From assembly GCF_902158555.1 (NCBI RefSeq), contig NZ_CABGGS010000012.1, positions 296,880-360,879 of the forward strand: DNA of 64,000 nt, given 5' to 3'. Made by a program: the position numbers and the translations under genes. Position 1 is the first letter of the stretch; every line of letters begins with the position of its first letter. This stretch comes from Klebsiella spallanzanii (GTDB lineage Bacteria > Pseudomonadota > Gammaproteobacteria > Enterobacterales > Enterobacteriaceae). A model generated the notes under the pieces. That model was not told the origin of the DNA, did no database searches, and saw only the letters and a program-made list of their open reading frames with translations. Positions 45,548 through 56,446 of this stretch are shown here, one piece after another.

Positions 45548-46492
45548 TTATGAATTCGCATGATTGTCGCGATTAAGCCAGGCCATATATTCCGTTACGC
45601 CTTCGGCCACGGTCTTAAACGGTTTGTCGTAGCCCGCTGCGCGCAGGTTAGTCAGATCCGCCTGGGTAAACGCCTGATAGCGGCCTTTCAGTTTGTCCGG
45701 GAACGGAATGTATTCGATGCTGCCTTTCTGGTGGTAAGCCAGGGTGGCGTCCGCTACCGCCTGGAAGGATTCCGCGCGGCCGGTGCCGAGGTTGAAGATG
45801 CCGGAAACACCGTTTTCCCAGAACCACAGGTTGACCGCAGCGACATCGCCGACGTAGACGAAGTCGCGCTTAAAGCCGTCGCTGCCTTCGAACAATTTCG
45901 GACTTTCGCCATTATTCAACTGAGTATTGAGATGGAACGCGACGCTGGCCATGCTGCCTTTGTGGCCTTCGCGCGGCCCGTAGACGTTGAAATAACGGAA
46001 GCCAACGATCTGTGAGTTTGCTTCCGGCAGGATCTGGCGAACGTACTCATCAAACAGAAACTTGGAGTAGCCGTAAACGTTGAGCGGCTGCTCGTATTCG
46101 CGGGACTCAATAAAGTCGCTGGTGCGCCCGCCGTAGGTCGCCGCGGAAGAGGCGTACAGGAACGGGATTTCACGCTCCAGGCAGTAGTGCAGCACTTCTT
46201 TGGAGTACTGATAGTTGTTATCCATCATGTACTTACCGTCCCACTCTGTAGTGGAAGAGCAGGCGCCTTCATGGAAAATGGCGTCGATATCGCCGAATTC
46301 TTCGCCTGCCATAATCTGGATCAGGAAGTCTTCTTTATCCATGTAGTCAGCGATATTCAGGTCTACCAGGTTCGCGAACTTGGTGCCGTCTTTCAGATTA
46401 TCTACGACCAGGATGTCGGTAATGCCCTGGTCATTCAACGCTTTAACGATGTTGCTGCCGATAAAGCCTGCGCCGCCGGTAACGATGATCAT
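45548..46492 (-). CDS. hldD: ADP-L-glycero-D-manno-heptose 6-epimerase
   Basis: HldD converts ADP-D-glycero-heptose to the L,D-form, the donor for WaaC and WaaF. The SDR-type protein is 314 residues with [20 protein letters not shown] and [11 protein letters not shown] (catalytic Tyr and Lys). The C-terminus differs slightly from E. coli (NRDNHANS) and its stop lies at the edge of the ERIC element, which may have replaced the original end. The ATG of the family is used; an 18-codon extension is not supported. Confidence 0.97.
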   Translation of the reverse strand: MIIVTGGAGFIGSNIVKALNDQGITDILVVDNLKDGTKFANLVDLNIADYMDKEDFLIQIMAGEEFGDIDAIFHEGACSSTTEWDGKYMMDNNYQYSKEVLHYCLEREIPFLYASSAATYGGRTSDFIESREYEQPLNVYGYSKFLFDEYVRQILPEANSQIVGFRYFNVYGPREGHKGSMASVAFHLNTQLNNGESPKLFEGSDGFKRDFVYVGDVAAVNLWFWENGVSGIFNLGTGRAESFQAVADATLAYHQKGSIEYIPFPDKLKGRYQAFTQADLTNLRAAGYDKPFKTVAEGVTEYMAWLNRDNHANS

Positions 46493-46832
46493 AACTGTAA
46501 CCTTTGAAGTAGGGTGCCCAGAGACAATCCGGACATGAATACTCATATCATATCACCACATCGGAAAGGCTTCAGCCATTCGCCGATAAGGTGTAGGGGG
46601 TCTCGTGATTTATGCTGCAAATAATTCATGTAGTAATGCATCATCTCGTATCAGCGTATATCTTTAGGTAATATACCCGTCATACTTCAAGTTACAGGTA
46701 CGTTGGTTTTCCTCGCTCACCCCAGTCACTTACCAGAGTAAGCTCCTGGGGATTCGCTGCGTCACCGCCTTCCTGAAACTCGAATTATTTAGGGTAATAT
46801 GTGCCAAATTTTGCCGAATCTGGAGAGTTGCA
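46493..46832. other. Divergent hldD-kbl promoter region with ERIC element
   Basis: The region holds the promoters of the two divergent transcripts. Its kbl-proximal half is an ERIC element in reverse orientation (46668-46802, listed separately). No small gene is visible. In E. coli hldD is partly under heat-shock control; I could not identify a clear sigma-32 site here. Confidence 0.4.
46668..46802. repeat. ERIC element upstream of kbl
   Basis: The reverse-oriented ERIC core is well preserved: ATACCCGTCATACTTCAAG, CGCTCACCCCAGTCACTTACC, AAGCTCCTGGGGATTC and CACCGCCTTCCTG, ending in TTATTTAGGGTAATAT. It ends about 30 bases before the kbl ATG and so belongs to the kbl upstream region or leader. 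Confidence 0.9.
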
Positions 46833-48026
46833 ATGCGTGGTGATTTCTACAAACAGTTAACCAATGACCTGGATACCGCGCGCGCGGAAGGGTTGTTTAA
46901 AGAAGAACGGATTATCACTTCGGCGCAGCAGGCGGATATCACCGTCGGCGGTAGCCAGGTGATTAACTTCTGCGCCAATAACTATCTGGGCCTTGCGAAC
47001 CACCCGGAGCTGATTGCCGCCGCGAAAGGCGGAATGGATAGCCACGGCTTTGGTATGGCCTCCGTGCGCTTTATCTGCGGTACCCAGGACACCCATAAAG
47101 CGCTTGAGAAGAAGCTGGCAGATTTCCTTGGCATGGAAGATGCGATTCTGTACTCCTCCTGCTTTGACGCCAACGGCGGCCTGTTTGAAACCCTGCTTGG
47201 CGCAGAAGACGCGATCATCTCCGATGCTCTGAACCACGCGTCAATCATCGATGGCGTGCGCCTGTGTAAGGCAAAGCGCTTCCGCTACGCTAACAACGAC
47301 ATGCAGGAGCTGGAAGCCCGCCTGAAAGAGGCCCGTGAAGCCGGTGCTCGTCATGTGCTGATCGCGACCGACGGCGTATTCTCAATGGATGGCGTCATTG
47401 CCAACCTGAAAGGCGTCTGCGATCTCGCGGATAAATACGATGCGCTGGTGATGGTCGACGACTCTCACGCCGTCGGTTTTGTTGGTGAAAACGGTCGCGG
47501 ATCCCATGAGTACTGCGACGTGATGGGCCGTGTCGATATCATCACCGGTACTTTGGGTAAAGCGCTGGGCGGCGCCTCCGGCGGCTACACCGCAGCGCGC
47601 AAAGAGGTTGTCGAGTGGCTGCGCCAGCGCTCGCGTCCGTATCTCTTCTCCAACTCGCTGGCTCCGGCGATCGTTGCCGCCTCCATTAAAGTGCTGGAGA
47701 TGGTAGAGGCGGGCAGCGAACTGCGCGACCGTCTGTGGTCCAACGCGCGTCTGTTCCGCGAAAAAATGTCTGCGGCGGGCTTTACCCTGGCGGGCGCCGA
47801 TCACGCCATTATCCCGGTGATGCTCGGTGAGGCCACCGTCGCGCAGACGTTCGCGAGCGAGCTGCAAAAAGAAGGTATTTACGTCACCGGATTTTTCTAT
47901 CCGGTGGTACCAAAAGGCCAGGCGCGTATCCGTACCCAGATGTCTGCGGCGCATACCCCTGAACAAATTGAACGTGCGGTGGAAGCCTTTACCCGCATCG
48001 GTAAACAACTGGGCGTCATTGCCTAA
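46833..48026 (+). CDS. kbl: 2-amino-3-ketobutyrate CoA ligase
   Basis: Kbl (glycine C-acetyltransferase) cleaves 2-amino-3-ketobutyrate with CoA to glycine and acetyl-CoA, the second step of threonine breakdown. The 397-residue PLP enzyme has the alpha-oxoamine synthase pattern with [16 protein letters not shown] and the PLP lysine in [15 protein letters not shown]. tdh follows after nine bases. Both genes are full length. Confidence 0.98.
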   Translation: MRGDFYKQLTNDLDTARAEGLFKEERIITSAQQADITVGGSQVINFCANNYLGLANHPELIAAAKGGMDSHGFGMASVRFICGTQDTHKALEKKLADFLGMEDAILYSSCFDANGGLFETLLGAEDAIISDALNHASIIDGVRLCKAKRFRYANNDMQELEARLKEAREAGARHVLIATDGVFSMDGVIANLKGVCDLADKYDALVMVDDSHAVGFVGENGRGSHEYCDVMGRVDIITGTLGKALGGASGGYTAARKEVVEWLRQRSRPYLFSNSLAPAIVAASIKVLEMVEAGSELRDRLWSNARLFREKMSAAGFTLAGADHAIIPVMLGEATVAQTFASELQKEGIYVTGFFYPVVPKGQARIRTQMSAAHTPEQIERAVEAFTRIGKQLGVIA

Positions 48027-48035
48027 GGGTGTGAG

Positions 48036-49061
48036 ATGAAAGCGTTATCCAAACTGAAGGCGGAAGAAGGCATCTGGATGACCGACGTACCGGAACCGGA
48101 AGTCGGCCATAACGATTTGCTGATTAAAATCCGCAAGACCGCGATTTGCGGTACCGACGTGCATATCTACAACTGGGACGACTGGTCGCAAAAGACTATT
48201 CCGGTCCCGATGGTTGTGGGCCATGAATACGTGGGTGAAGTCGTGGGTATCGGTCAGGAAGTTCGCGGCTTTAAGCTTGGCGACCGCGTTTCGGGCGAAG
48301 GGCATATTACCTGCGGTCATTGCCGTAACTGCCGTGCCGGGCGTACGCACCTGTGCCGCAATACCACGGGCGTCGGCGTAAACCGTCCGGGCTGCTTTGC
48401 TGAGTATCTGGTGATCCCGGCATTTAACGCCTTCAAAATCCCGGACAATATCTCTGACGATCTGGCGTCGATTTTTGACCCGTTTGGTAACGCCGTTCAC
48501 ACCGCGCTCTCTTTCGACCTGGTCGGTGAAGATGTGCTGGTTTCCGGTGCTGGCCCGATTGGCGTGATGGCGGCGGCAGTGGCGAAACACGTCGGTGCGC
48601 GTAACGTGGTGATCACCGACGTGAACGAATATCGTCTGGAGCTGGCGCGCAAAATGGGCGTGACCCGTGCGGTGAACGTCGCGAAAGAGAACCTTAACGA
48701 TGTGATGGCCGAACTGGGCATGACCGAAGGTTTTGACGTGGGTCTGGAGATGTCGGGCGCTCCGCCGGCGTTTCGTACAATGCTGGATACCATGAACCAC
48801 GGCGGGCGTATTGCCATGCTTGGCATCCCGCCGTCAGATATGTCGATCGACTGGACCAAGGTGATTTTCAAAGGGCTGTTTATCAAAGGGATTTACGGCC
48901 GGGAAATGTTTGAAACCTGGTACAAGATGGCCGCGCTTATTCAGTCTGGATTGGATCTCTCGCCGATCATCACACATCGCTTTGGCATTGATGACTTCCA
49001 GCAGGGCTTCGACGCCATGCGCTCCGGCCAGTCCGGTAAAGTTATCCTCAGTTGGGATTAA
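48036..49061 (+). CDS. tdh: L-threonine 3-dehydrogenase
   Basis: Tdh oxidises L-threonine to 2-amino-3-ketobutyrate with NAD. The 341-residue zinc alcohol dehydrogenase-type enzyme has the catalytic zinc ligands in [10 protein letters not shown] and GHEYVGEV, the structural zinc cysteines [15 protein letters not shown], and the dinucleotide motif [10 protein letters not shown]. It is co-transcribed with kbl and ends at a strong terminator. Confidence 0.98.
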   Translation: MKALSKLKAEEGIWMTDVPEPEVGHNDLLIKIRKTAICGTDVHIYNWDDWSQKTIPVPMVVGHEYVGEVVGIGQEVRGFKLGDRVSGEGHITCGHCRNCRAGRTHLCRNTTGVGVNRPGCFAEYLVIPAFNAFKIPDNISDDLASIFDPFGNAVHTALSFDLVGEDVLVSGAGPIGVMAAAVAKHVGARNVVITDVNEYRLELARKMGVTRAVNVAKENLNDVMAELGMTEGFDVGLEMSGAPPAFRTMLDTMNHGGRIAMLGIPPSDMSIDWTKVIFKGLFIKGIYGREMFETWYKMAALIQSGLDLSPIITHRFGIDDFQQGFDAMRSGQSGKVILSWD

Positions 49062-49080
49062 TTCCACTCGCGTTGTACAT

Positions 49081-49106
49081 AAAAAAAGCGCCTGCGGGCG
49101 CTTTTT
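49081..49106 (+). terminator. Terminator of kbl-tdh operon
   Basis: AAAAAGCGCC and GGCGCTTTTT form a stem with a short TGCG loop, with an A-run before it and a T-run after it. It begins 20 bases after the tdh stop. Confidence 0.9.
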
Positions 49107-49222
49107 CCGAGAGCTGTCTTCCACTTTTCTGATTTTTAACCCACTCCGCACTTTTTCTAAATCGCTTTCTTGCCTATTCGTTTATACAGTCAGTTTAATC
49201 GCCGTTTAACCACACAAACACT

Positions 49223-50020
49223 ATGCTTAAACTTTCTGTATGCTTATTGACCTGTAATTCATCCCGCTTGTTACGGGAGGTTTTACCACCTTTGCTTAAG
49301 GTGGCCGATGAATTTATCGTCATCGACTCAGGCAGCACGGACGCCACGCTGCAGATTTGCCAACAATTCGGTCTTATCGTTCACCACCATCCTTATGCCG
49401 CTCACGGTGCGCAGATGAATTACGCGACATCCCTGGCCAGCCATGATTGGGTGCTGTGTATGGATAGCGATGAAATTCTCGATGATGATGTCGTAACGGC
49501 TATTCTGGCGCTGAAAGCTGGCGATGAACCTGCACCTGACTGCGCGTGGCGTCTGCCGCGTTATTGGTTCGTTCTGGGGGAAGAAGTGCGAACCATTTAT
49601 CCTGTCTCATCGCCGGATTTCCCGGTTCGCTTGTTTAACCGCTCTGTCGCCAGGTTCAACGATCGCCCGGTGGACGATCAGGTTGTTGGTTTTAAACATT
49701 CCAGTAAGCTACCTGGGTTTGTGCGCCACGATACCTTCTATTCCCTGCATGAAGTGTTTAATAAGCTCAACAGCTACACCACGCGGCTGGTTAAACACCA
49801 GAAGATCAGGCCGTCCATTGGGCGCGGGGTGATCAGCGCGATTGGCGCTTTCTTTAAGTGGTATCTGTTTAGCGGGGCGTGGCGAAAGGGCAAGGTTGGT
49901 GTCGTCACCGGACTATATGCGACCTTTTACAGCTTTCTAAAATACTTTAAAGCCTGGTATGCCCATCAGGAGAAGCAGGAATCCGCAGTCGAAAAGCACA
50001 CGGATTCCCGGACGGTTTAG
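49223..50020 (+). CDS. Family 2 glycosyltransferase, WaaE/KdtX-like
   Basis: The 265-residue protein begins LSVCLLTCNSSRLLREVL and has VIDSGSTDAT and CMDSDEIL, the same layout as WaaE at 32 kb, which suggests a paralogue. E. coli carries the unrelated-type waaH (yibD) at this place beside tdh. A core or surface-glycan role is likely; the acceptor is unknown. It has its own promoter region after the tdh terminator, and its stop overlaps that of convergent yibQ by four bases. Confidence 0.82.
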   Translation: MLKLSVCLLTCNSSRLLREVLPPLLKVADEFIVIDSGSTDATLQICQQFGLIVHHHPYAAHGAQMNYATSLASHDWVLCMDSDEILDDDVVTAILALKAGDEPAPDCAWRLPRYWFVLGEEVRTIYPVSSPDFPVRLFNRSVARFNDRPVDDQVVGFKHSSKLPGFVRHDTFYSLHEVFNKLNSYTTRLVKHQKIRPSIGRGVISAIGAFFKWYLFSGAWRKGKVGVVTGLYATFYSFLKYFKAWYAHQEKQESAVEKHTDSRTV

Positions 50021-50952
50021 TTGTTGGGGTTATCCCAGCCCTGCCACTTTAACTGATAGTACTGCACCAGCGCGCTTTGGCTGATGCTTTCGCTCAGAAT
50101 AGTGAAGAAGCGGCGGGCGTTCACTGGCTCCGGCGGATGCTTCGGTTTACACAGCTTCACGCCGCGGAACGGGTTGCGCGGCGGCTGTGCAGGTGGCGGC
50201 GCGATATTCGGCGTTGAGGTATCGATCTGCGGTTCGTTGAGCAGGCTGCTCGGGCGAACCAGGGTAATATCCGGCGGCAGGTTATACACCATCTGCTGCA
50301 GCACGCGCACCGTGGTGGGATGCGGGTGACCGATGGCAATAGCCGAACCGTTGCGTCGCGCCAGGGCAATGGCGCGGTTGAACTGATAGCGGATATCCGC
50401 TTCGTTCTGGGTATCGTCGAGGAAGACCTTGCGCTTAATAACCTTTACGCCGGTGCCCTGTGCCGCGCGCATGGCCTGGGTGTTACCGATGGTGACGCTA
50501 TCAAGGAAATAGAGGTTGTAGCGCTCCAGAGCCTGCATCACCTTCTGCATACCAAACAGATTTGACGTCATGGCGCTGCCCATATGGTTGTTCAGCCCCA
50601 CGGCGTACGGGACTTTGCCATAAGCTTCGCGGATTATGCGCTCGATCTCGCTGCTGTTCATATCCGGGCGGAGCGTATCTTTTTCCAGCGGCTGCTTGCT
50701 CAGCGGCGCCATCGGCAGGTGAATCAGCACCTCATGGCCGAGGTTATGCGCTTTTGTCGCCATTTCTCGAGCATGAGGTGCATTAGGGAGTACGGCAACG
50801 GAGATCGTCGCTGGCAGCGCCAGCACCTGGTTTTCGGTTTGTGGACGATAGCCAAAGTCGTCAATAACAATGGAGAGTTTGCCGGCAAAAACCGGCGACG
50901 CCATAACCAGCGTAGTGGTTACCGCGAGTGCAATTCTGCGAAATTGAAGCAA
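50017..50952 (-). CDS. yibQ: Divergent polysaccharide deacetylase family protein
   Basis: The 311-residue periplasmic protein has a signal peptide (IALAVTTTLVMASPVFA) and the divergent deacetylase domain with LSIVIDDFGY, EVLIHLPMAPLSKQPLE and NNHMGSAMTSN. The function in enterobacteria is not established; the downstream position after envC suggests the cell wall. It begins with TTG, the only start that keeps the signal peptide. The gap to the envC stop is three bases, so it is the last gene of gpmI-envC-yibQ. Confidence 0.92.
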   Translation of the reverse strand: MLQFRRIALAVTTTLVMASPVFAGKLSIVIDDFGYRPQTENQVLALPATISVAVLPNAPHAREMATKAHNLGHEVLIHLPMAPLSKQPLEKDTLRPDMNSSEIERIIREAYGKVPYAVGLNNHMGSAMTSNLFGMQKVMQALERYNLYFLDSVTIGNTQAMRAAQGTGVKVIKRKVFLDDTQNEADIRYQFNRAIALARRNGSAIAIGHPHPTTVRVLQQMVYNLPPDITLVRPSSLLNEPQIDTSTPNIAPPPAQPPRNPFRGVKLCKPKHPPEPVNARRFFTILSESISQSALVQYYQLKWQGWDNPNN

Positions 50953-50955
50953 AAC

Positions 50956-52227
50956 TTATCTTCCCAACCACGGCTGTGGATTGACCGCCTGACCCTGGCG
51001 GCGAATTTCGAAATAGAGCGACGGACGGCCCTGACCGCCGCTGCTGCCTACGAGAGCGATCGGCTGGCCCGCCCGGACCTGAGTGCCGACGCTGACCAGC
51101 GCGCTTTGGTTATAGCCGTAAAGACTCATGTCGCCTTTGCCGTGTTCAACGACCACCACCAGACCATAGCCCTGTAGCCAGTCGGCGAGAATAACTCGCC
51201 CATCGGCAACGGCTTTGACCTCGGTGCCTTCAGACGCAGCGATAACCATCCCCTTCCAACGTAGTTCACCTTGCAGCTGTTCGCCATAGCGATGGAGAAT
51301 TGAGCCGCGAACCGGCCAGAATGCCTGGCCGCGAGGAGAGCCAAGTCCGCCGGTGCGGGACATCAGCGAGCGTTCGCTCTCGGTGGGTTTGTAGGTGGTA
51401 CCTTTGCGCGAGGCTTCCTGCTGGCGATCGCGTACGTCCTGCGCCTCGCGGGCTTCGCGATCGGCGCGCGCTTTGGCTGCCGCCGCCGCCTGGGCGATAC
51501 GACCGCGCAGGCGCGATTCGTTAGCCCGCAGTTCGCTGAGCTGCTGCTGACCTTGTTGAATGGAGGACTCGAGGCCAGAGAGGGTCTTTTTACGCTCGTT
51601 GCGCGCCTGTTCCAGCTTGCTCTGCTGGGCACGCAGTTCGTACACCAGGGTTTGCTGCTGGCTCTGTTTCTCTTCCAGCATGGTTTTTTGCACCGCCACG
51701 TCTTCGCGAGTTTGCTTAAGCTGAGCGATGGTCTCCTGGCGCGCCTGGTTCAGGTAGCTGAAGTAGACCTGCATGCGCTGGTTACGCTGCCCCTCTTCGC
51801 CGCTGAGAACCATCTGGATGCCGGTATGCGGCCCCTGACGAAACGCTGCGTCAAGCTGTGCGGAAAGGTTACGCTCCTGAGAAGCGCGCTGACGCTCCAG
51901 CTTCGCGAGCGCGGCGTTCATTTCGTCGATCTGCTTATTCAACTGATCGAGTGTGTTTTGCGTTTCGCGCAGCTTGCGCGCGGCGGCGGCGATGGCCTCT
52001 TCCTGCGCTTTAAGCTGGGCGACCAGAGATGCACGCTGCTGCTGCTGCTGCTTAATCGCCCGCTGTTTGGCGGCGATATCGGCCTGAATAGATTTTAGCT
52101 GGTCGCGATCGTCGGCGTGAGCAGATGCGGCGCACAGCAATACGCCAGCGCTAAGCGCGCTGGCGTAAAGGACGGACCGAACTGCCGTTGCGATCCATGT
52201 AGTTGAATAAGTCGCCTTTCCCCTCAT
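50956..52227 (-). CDS. envC: Murein hydrolase activator EnvC
   Basis: EnvC is recruited by FtsEX and activates the amidases AmiA and AmiB during cell separation. The 423-residue protein has a signal peptide ending in AHA, a long coiled coil with Gln-rich heptads (about 40-275), and a C-terminal LytM domain (AFWPVRG to NPQPWLGR). The LytM domain lacks the zinc-binding residues, as expected for an activator. It starts nine bases after gpmI. Confidence 0.97.
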   Translation of the reverse strand: MRGKATYSTTWIATAVRSVLYASALSAGVLLCAASAHADDRDQLKSIQADIAAKQRAIKQQQQQRASLVAQLKAQEEAIAAAARKLRETQNTLDQLNKQIDEMNAALAKLERQRASQERNLSAQLDAAFRQGPHTGIQMVLSGEEGQRNQRMQVYFSYLNQARQETIAQLKQTREDVAVQKTMLEEKQSQQQTLVYELRAQQSKLEQARNERKKTLSGLESSIQQGQQQLSELRANESRLRGRIAQAAAAAKARADREAREAQDVRDRQQEASRKGTTYKPTESERSLMSRTGGLGSPRGQAFWPVRGSILHRYGEQLQGELRWKGMVIAASEGTEVKAVADGRVILADWLQGYGLVVVVEHGKGDMSLYGYNQSALVSVGTQVRAGQPIALVGSSGGQGRPSLYFEIRRQGQAVNPQPWLGR

Positions 52228-52236
52228 GGGGAAGGA

Positions 52237-53781
52237 TTATTCCACGATGAACAGCGGCTTGCCAGTCATCTCTTGCGGGATTTCCATTCCCATCAGCGTC
52301 AGCATGGTCGGCGCGATGTCGGAAAGTTTGCCGCCGTTAACTGCTTTGACGTTTTTATCGCCAACATAAATCAGCGGAACCGGCAGGTTGGTGTGAGCGG
52401 TGTGCGCCTGGCCGGTTGCCGGGTCGCGCATCTGCTCGGCGTTGCCGTGGTCTGCTGTGATCAGCAGCTGGCCGCCAACGGATTCAACGGCTTTAGTCAC
52501 CTGATCGATACAGTTATCCAGGGTTTCAACCGCTTTAACCGCTGCTTCCATTACCCCGGTGTGGCCAACCATATCGCCGTTCGGGTAGTTGCAGATGATC
52601 GTGTCGAACTGACCGCCTTTAATAGCGGCGACCAGTTTTTCAGTCAGCTCAGCAGAGCTCATTTCCGGCTGCAGATCGTAGGTCGCGACTTTCGGCGAGT
52701 TGATCAGAATACGCTCTTCGCCTTTGAACGGCTCTTCAACGCCGCCGTTAAAGAAGAAGGTCACGTGGGCGTATTTTTCAGTTTCGGAGATACGCAACTG
52801 GGTTTTGTCGTTTTTCGCCATCCACTCGCCGAAGGTATTTGCCAGAGAAGCCGGCGGGTAAGCACAGGCAACTTTAATGTCGGCGGCGTATTCGGTCAGC
52901 ATGACGAAATTGAGGTTCACTACTTTCTTACGGGCGAAACCGTCGAAATCGGCGTTAACGAAGGCGCGGGTGATTTCACGGGCGCGATCGGCGCGGAAGT
53001 TCATGAAAATCAGCGCGTCGCCGTCTTCCATGGCGGCATCGGCCTGGCCTTCGGCGCGGATAACGGTCGCTTTTACGAACTCATCGTTTTCATCGCGTGC
53101 GTAAGCGGCCTGCAGGCCAGCAACGGCGGTATCCGCCTGGAACTCGCCTTTTGCCTGGGTCATCAGGTCGTAAGCGTGTTCAACGCGATCCCAACGGTTG
53201 TCGCGGTCCATAGCGTAGTAACGACCAATAATTGAGGCGACGCGGCCTTTGCCCAGTGCGGCAAATTTGTCTTCGAATTTCGCCAGCGTCTTTTCAGCGC
53301 TGCGCGGCGGGGTATCGCGGCCGTCGAGGAAAGCGTGCAGATAGATTTTTTCCGCACCGCGTTCAGCTGCCAGTTCGACCATCGCCATGATGTGGTCTTC
53401 GTGGCTGTGGACGCCGCCAGGAGACATCAGGCCCATGATATGCACGGCTTTGCCCGCGGCAACGGCTTTATCGACCGCGCCAGTCAGTACCGGGTTGGCG
53501 AAGAAGGTGCGTTCTTTGATTTCAACGTCCAGACGGGTCAGATCCTGATACACGATGCGGCCCGCGCCGAGGTTGACGTGACCTACTTCGGAGTTGCCCA
53601 TCTGGCGATCCGGCAGACCGACTTCCAGGCCGGAAGCGTCAATCAGGGTATGCGGGCGTTTTGCCCACAATGCGTCCATAACGGGGGTTTTGGCGCTGTA
53701 AATTGCGTTATCCTGCTGGTCTTCGCGATAGCCATAGCCATCCAGAATCACCAGTACCATAGGTTTTTTAGAAACCGACAT
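52237..53781 (-). CDS. gpmI: 2,3-bisphosphoglycerate-independent phosphoglycerate mutase
   Basis: GpmI interconverts 3- and 2-phosphoglycerate in glycolysis using manganese. The 514-residue enzyme shows [10 protein letters not shown] at the start, the catalytic Ser in [16 protein letters not shown], and the late metal motifs HTGVMEAA and [13 protein letters not shown]. It is the first gene of the gpmI-envC-yibQ unit and is divergent from yibN. Confidence 0.98.
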   Translation of the reverse strand: MSVSKKPMVLVILDGYGYREDQQDNAIYSAKTPVMDALWAKRPHTLIDASGLEVGLPDRQMGNSEVGHVNLGAGRIVYQDLTRLDVEIKERTFFANPVLTGAVDKAVAAGKAVHIMGLMSPGGVHSHEDHIMAMVELAAERGAEKIYLHAFLDGRDTPPRSAEKTLAKFEDKFAALGKGRVASIIGRYYAMDRDNRWDRVEHAYDLMTQAKGEFQADTAVAGLQAAYARDENDEFVKATVIRAEGQADAAMEDGDALIFMNFRADRAREITRAFVNADFDGFARKKVVNLNFVMLTEYAADIKVACAYPPASLANTFGEWMAKNDKTQLRISETEKYAHVTFFFNGGVEEPFKGEERILINSPKVATYDLQPEMSSAELTEKLVAAIKGGQFDTIICNYPNGDMVGHTGVMEAAVKAVETLDNCIDQVTKAVESVGGQLLITADHGNAEQMRDPATGQAHTAHTNLPVPLIYVGDKNVKAVNGGKLSDIAPTMLTLMGMEIPQEMTGKPLFIVE

Positions 53782-54027
53782 TGCGACAACCTCATGCTCA
53801 AAGACAGAAAAATTTGCGTAATTTTACTACAGCTGAATCGATCAAATCACCGTGAAAGATCAAAGAAAGGGAGCGGCCAGGCGGCATCATTCCGCTGAGA
53901 GCGCTTTTTTTTCGTAACGGGCCGCAGAAAATGCATTACATCGCGCTCACTGGCTGTATTTGCCGCAATGCACAGGTATACTCCTTCCCTGGTTTTTTTA
54001 TCACTTAGTCGGGAGTTGTAACCCCCC

Positions 54028-54459
54028 ATGCAAGAAATTATGCAATTCATCGGCCGTCACCCCGTCCTGAGCATCGCGTGGGTCGCGCTGCTGGTGGCGG
54101 TGCTGTTCACCACGTTTAAAGGACTGATGTCGAAAGTTAAAGTCATCACCCGCGGTGAAGCGACGCGCCTAATCAACAAAGAAGATGCCGTGGTTGTCGA
54201 CCTGCGTCAGCGTGACGATTTCCGTAAAGGCCATATTGCGGGTTCTGTTAACCTGCTGCCGAGCGATATCAAAGCAAATAACGTCGGCGAGTTGGAAAAG
54301 CACAAAGCACAACCCATTATAGTGGTAGACGGCTCCGGTATGCAGGCACAAGAACCCGCCAGCGCGCTGAACAAAGCCGGTTTCGAAAAGGTCTTCGTAC
54401 TGAAAGAAGGCATCGCAGGCTGGAGCGGCGAGAACCTTCCGCTGGTACGCGGTAAATAA
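54028..54459 (+). CDS. yibN: Rhodanese-like membrane protein YibN
   Basis: The 143-residue protein has one N-terminal membrane segment ([17 protein letters not shown]) and a rhodanese domain. The usual active-site Cys is replaced: the loop reads [12 protein letters not shown], so sulfur transfer is unlikely. E. coli YibN has been linked to the Sec machinery and membrane protein insertion; that is family knowledge only. It leads the yibN-grxC-secB-gpsA series. Confidence 0.93.
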   Translation: MQEIMQFIGRHPVLSIAWVALLVAVLFTTFKGLMSKVKVITRGEATRLINKEDAVVVDLRQRDDFRKGHIAGSVNLLPSDIKANNVGELEKHKAQPIIVVDGSGMQAQEPASALNKAGFEKVFVLKEGIAGWSGENLPLVRGK

Positions 54460-54571
54460 TTTACCCGCGTCTTTATGGCGTAGCGTTGGTTCCCCCATGT
54501 CGGTTATTCGTCAGGGGGGAAAATAAAGCCTGCGGCGTAAAACCCTCGGGGGTAAAAACAGGAGTAAAGTC

Positions 54572-54823
54572 ATGGCCAATATTGATATTTATATCAAAGC
54601 GACCTGTCCGTTCTGCGTACGTGCGAAAGCGCTGCTGAACAGCAAGGGCGTGACGTTCAACGAGTTGCCTATCGATGGCAATGCTGCGAAGCGTGAAGAG
54701 ATGATTCAGCGCAGCGGTCGAACGACGGTTCCGCAGATTTTTATTGATGCGCAGCACATTGGCGGCTGTGACGACTTGTACGCGCTTGATTCACGTGGTG
54801 GACTCGATCCCCTCTTGCGCTAA
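54572..54823 (+). CDS. grxC: Glutaredoxin 3
   Basis: The 83-residue protein has the dithiol active site CPFC (residues 11-14), the cis-Pro region TTVPQIFID and GGCDDLYAL for glutathione binding. It reduces disulfides, including those of ribonucleotide reductase, using glutathione. AGGAGT stands before the start. Position between yibN and secB is as in E. coli. Confidence 0.98.
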   Translation: MANIDIYIKATCPFCVRAKALLNSKGVTFNELPIDGNAAKREEMIQRSGRTTVPQIFIDAQHIGGCDDLYALDSRGGLDPLLR

Positions 54824-54882
54824 TTTTTGCGCCCATCCCCATTGGACAGGCGTACTTAAGGACAACACGAAAGGGTTTTACT

Positions 54883-55350
54883 ATGTCAGAACAAAACAGC
54901 ACCGAAATGACTTTCCAGATCCAGCGTATCTACACCAAAGATATTTCTTTCGAAGCGCCAAACGCTCCGCAAGTTTTCCAGAAAGATTGGCAGCCGGAAG
55001 TTAAACTTGATCTGGATACTGCTTCCAGCCAGCTGGCTGAAGGCGTGTATGAAGTGGTGCTGCGTGTGACCGTGACCGCCTCCCTGGGTGAAGAGACTGC
55101 GTTCCTGTGTGAAGTACAGCAGGGCGGTATTTTCTCCATCGACGGTATTGACGGCACCCAGATGGCGCATTGCCTCGGCGCATACTGCCCGAACATTCTG
55201 TTCCCGTACGCGCGTGAGTGCATCACCAGCCTGGTTTCCCGCGGTACCTTCCCGCAACTGAACCTTGCGCCAGTGAACTTCGATGCGCTGTTTATGAACT
55301 ATCTGCAGCAGCAGGCTGGCGAAGGTGCTGAACAACATCAGGATGCCTGA
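54883..55350 (+). CDS. secB: Protein-export chaperone SecB
   Basis: SecB is a tetrameric chaperone that keeps precursors unfolded and hands them to SecA. The 155-residue protein matches the family in full ([40 protein letters not shown]). Its stop overlaps the start of gpsA (TGATG), which indicates translational coupling. Confidence 0.99.
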   Translation: MSEQNSTEMTFQIQRIYTKDISFEAPNAPQVFQKDWQPEVKLDLDTASSQLAEGVYEVVLRVTVTASLGEETAFLCEVQQGGIFSIDGIDGTQMAHCLGAYCPNILFPYARECITSLVSRGTFPQLNLAPVNFDALFMNYLQQQAGEGAEQHQDA

Positions 55351-56366
55351 TGAACGCGCTTAACGCTGCAATGACTGTGATCGGTGCCGGCTCTTACGGC
55401 ACCGCTCTTGCCATCACCCTGGCAAGAAATGGCCACCACGTTGTGCTCTGGGGCCATGACCCGAAACATATTGCGACGCTGCAACACGATCGCTGCAACG
55501 CCGCATTCCTTCCTGACGTCCCTTTCCCTGATACGCTGCATCTGGAAAGCGATCTGGCGACCGCGCTGGCTGCCAGCCGCGATATCCTGGTCGTTGTGCC
55601 GAGCCATGTTTTTGGCGAAGTGCTGCGGCAGATTAAACCGCTGATGCGCCCTGATGCGCGCCTGGTTTGGGCGACAAAAGGTCTTGAGGCGGAAACCGGA
55701 CGTCTGCTGCAGGACGTGGCGCGCGAAGCGCTGGGCGACGATATCCCGCTGGCGGTGATTTCCGGCCCAACTTTCGCGAAGGAGCTGGCGGCAGGCCTGC
55801 CGACAGCTATCTCGCTGGCGTCTACGGACCCGCAGTTCGCTGACGATTTGCAAAGCCTGCTGCACTGCGGCAAGAGCTTCCGCGTCTATATCAACCCAGA
55901 CTTCATCGGCGTTCAGCTCGGCGGAGCGGTGAAAAACGTTATCGCTATCGGCGCCGGGATGTCCGACGGCATCGGCTTTGGCGCTAATGCGCGAACAGCG
56001 CTGATTACCCGCGGGCTGGTCGAGATGTCCCGCCTTGGTGAGGCCCTTGGCGCCGATCCGGAAACCTTTATGGGGATGGCGGGTTTAGGCGATCTGGTGC
56101 TGACCTGTACCGATAACCAGTCGCGTAACCGCCGCTTCGGCATGATGCTCGGTCAGGGCATGGATGTGCAAAGCGCGCAGGAGAAAATTGGCCAGGTGGT
56201 TGAAGGCTACCGCAATACCAAAGAAGTTCGCGTTCTGGCGCAACGTTTAGGCGTCGAAATGCCAATAACCGAGGAAATTTATCAGGTATTGTATTGCGGA
56301 AAAATTGCGCGCGAGGCAGCATTGACCTTATTAGGTCGTGCACGCAAGGACGAGCGTAGCAACTAA
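55350..56366 (+). CDS. gpsA: Glycerol-3-phosphate dehydrogenase [NAD(P)+]
   Basis: GpsA makes sn-glycerol 3-phosphate from dihydroxyacetone phosphate for phospholipid synthesis. The 338-residue protein has the Rossmann motif [25 protein letters not shown] and [17 protein letters not shown] with the catalytic Lys. Its ATG overlaps the secB stop. Confidence 0.98.
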   Translation: MNALNAAMTVIGAGSYGTALAITLARNGHHVVLWGHDPKHIATLQHDRCNAAFLPDVPFPDTLHLESDLATALAASRDILVVVPSHVFGEVLRQIKPLMRPDARLVWATKGLEAETGRLLQDVAREALGDDIPLAVISGPTFAKELAAGLPTAISLASTDPQFADDLQSLLHCGKSFRVYINPDFIGVQLGGAVKNVIAIGAGMSDGIGFGANARTALITRGLVEMSRLGEALGADPETFMGMAGLGDLVLTCTDNQSRNRRFGMMLGQGMDVQSAQEKIGQVVEGYRNTKEVRVLAQRLGVEMPITEEIYQVLYCGKIAREAALTLLGRARKDERSN

Positions 56367-56396
56367 CTGCGATGGAACCTGGATCACCTGAATGAC

Positions 56397-56419
56397 CCGG
56401 CCAGCAAAGAACTGGCCGG
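56397..56419 (+). terminator. Hairpin between gpsA and cysE
   Basis: CCGGCCAG and CTGGCCGG form an exact 8-bp stem with a 7-base loop, followed by TCATTATTATAT rather than a clean T-run. It may end or attenuate transcripts from gpsA before cysE. Confidence 0.5.
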
Positions 56420-56446
56420 TCATTATTATATCGCCTGGAGTCAGCA

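Noticed and set aside
52273-53235. Long plus-strand frame (320 codons) opposite gpmI
   Set aside because: Antisense shadow of a highly conserved glycolytic gene; no domain or binding site.
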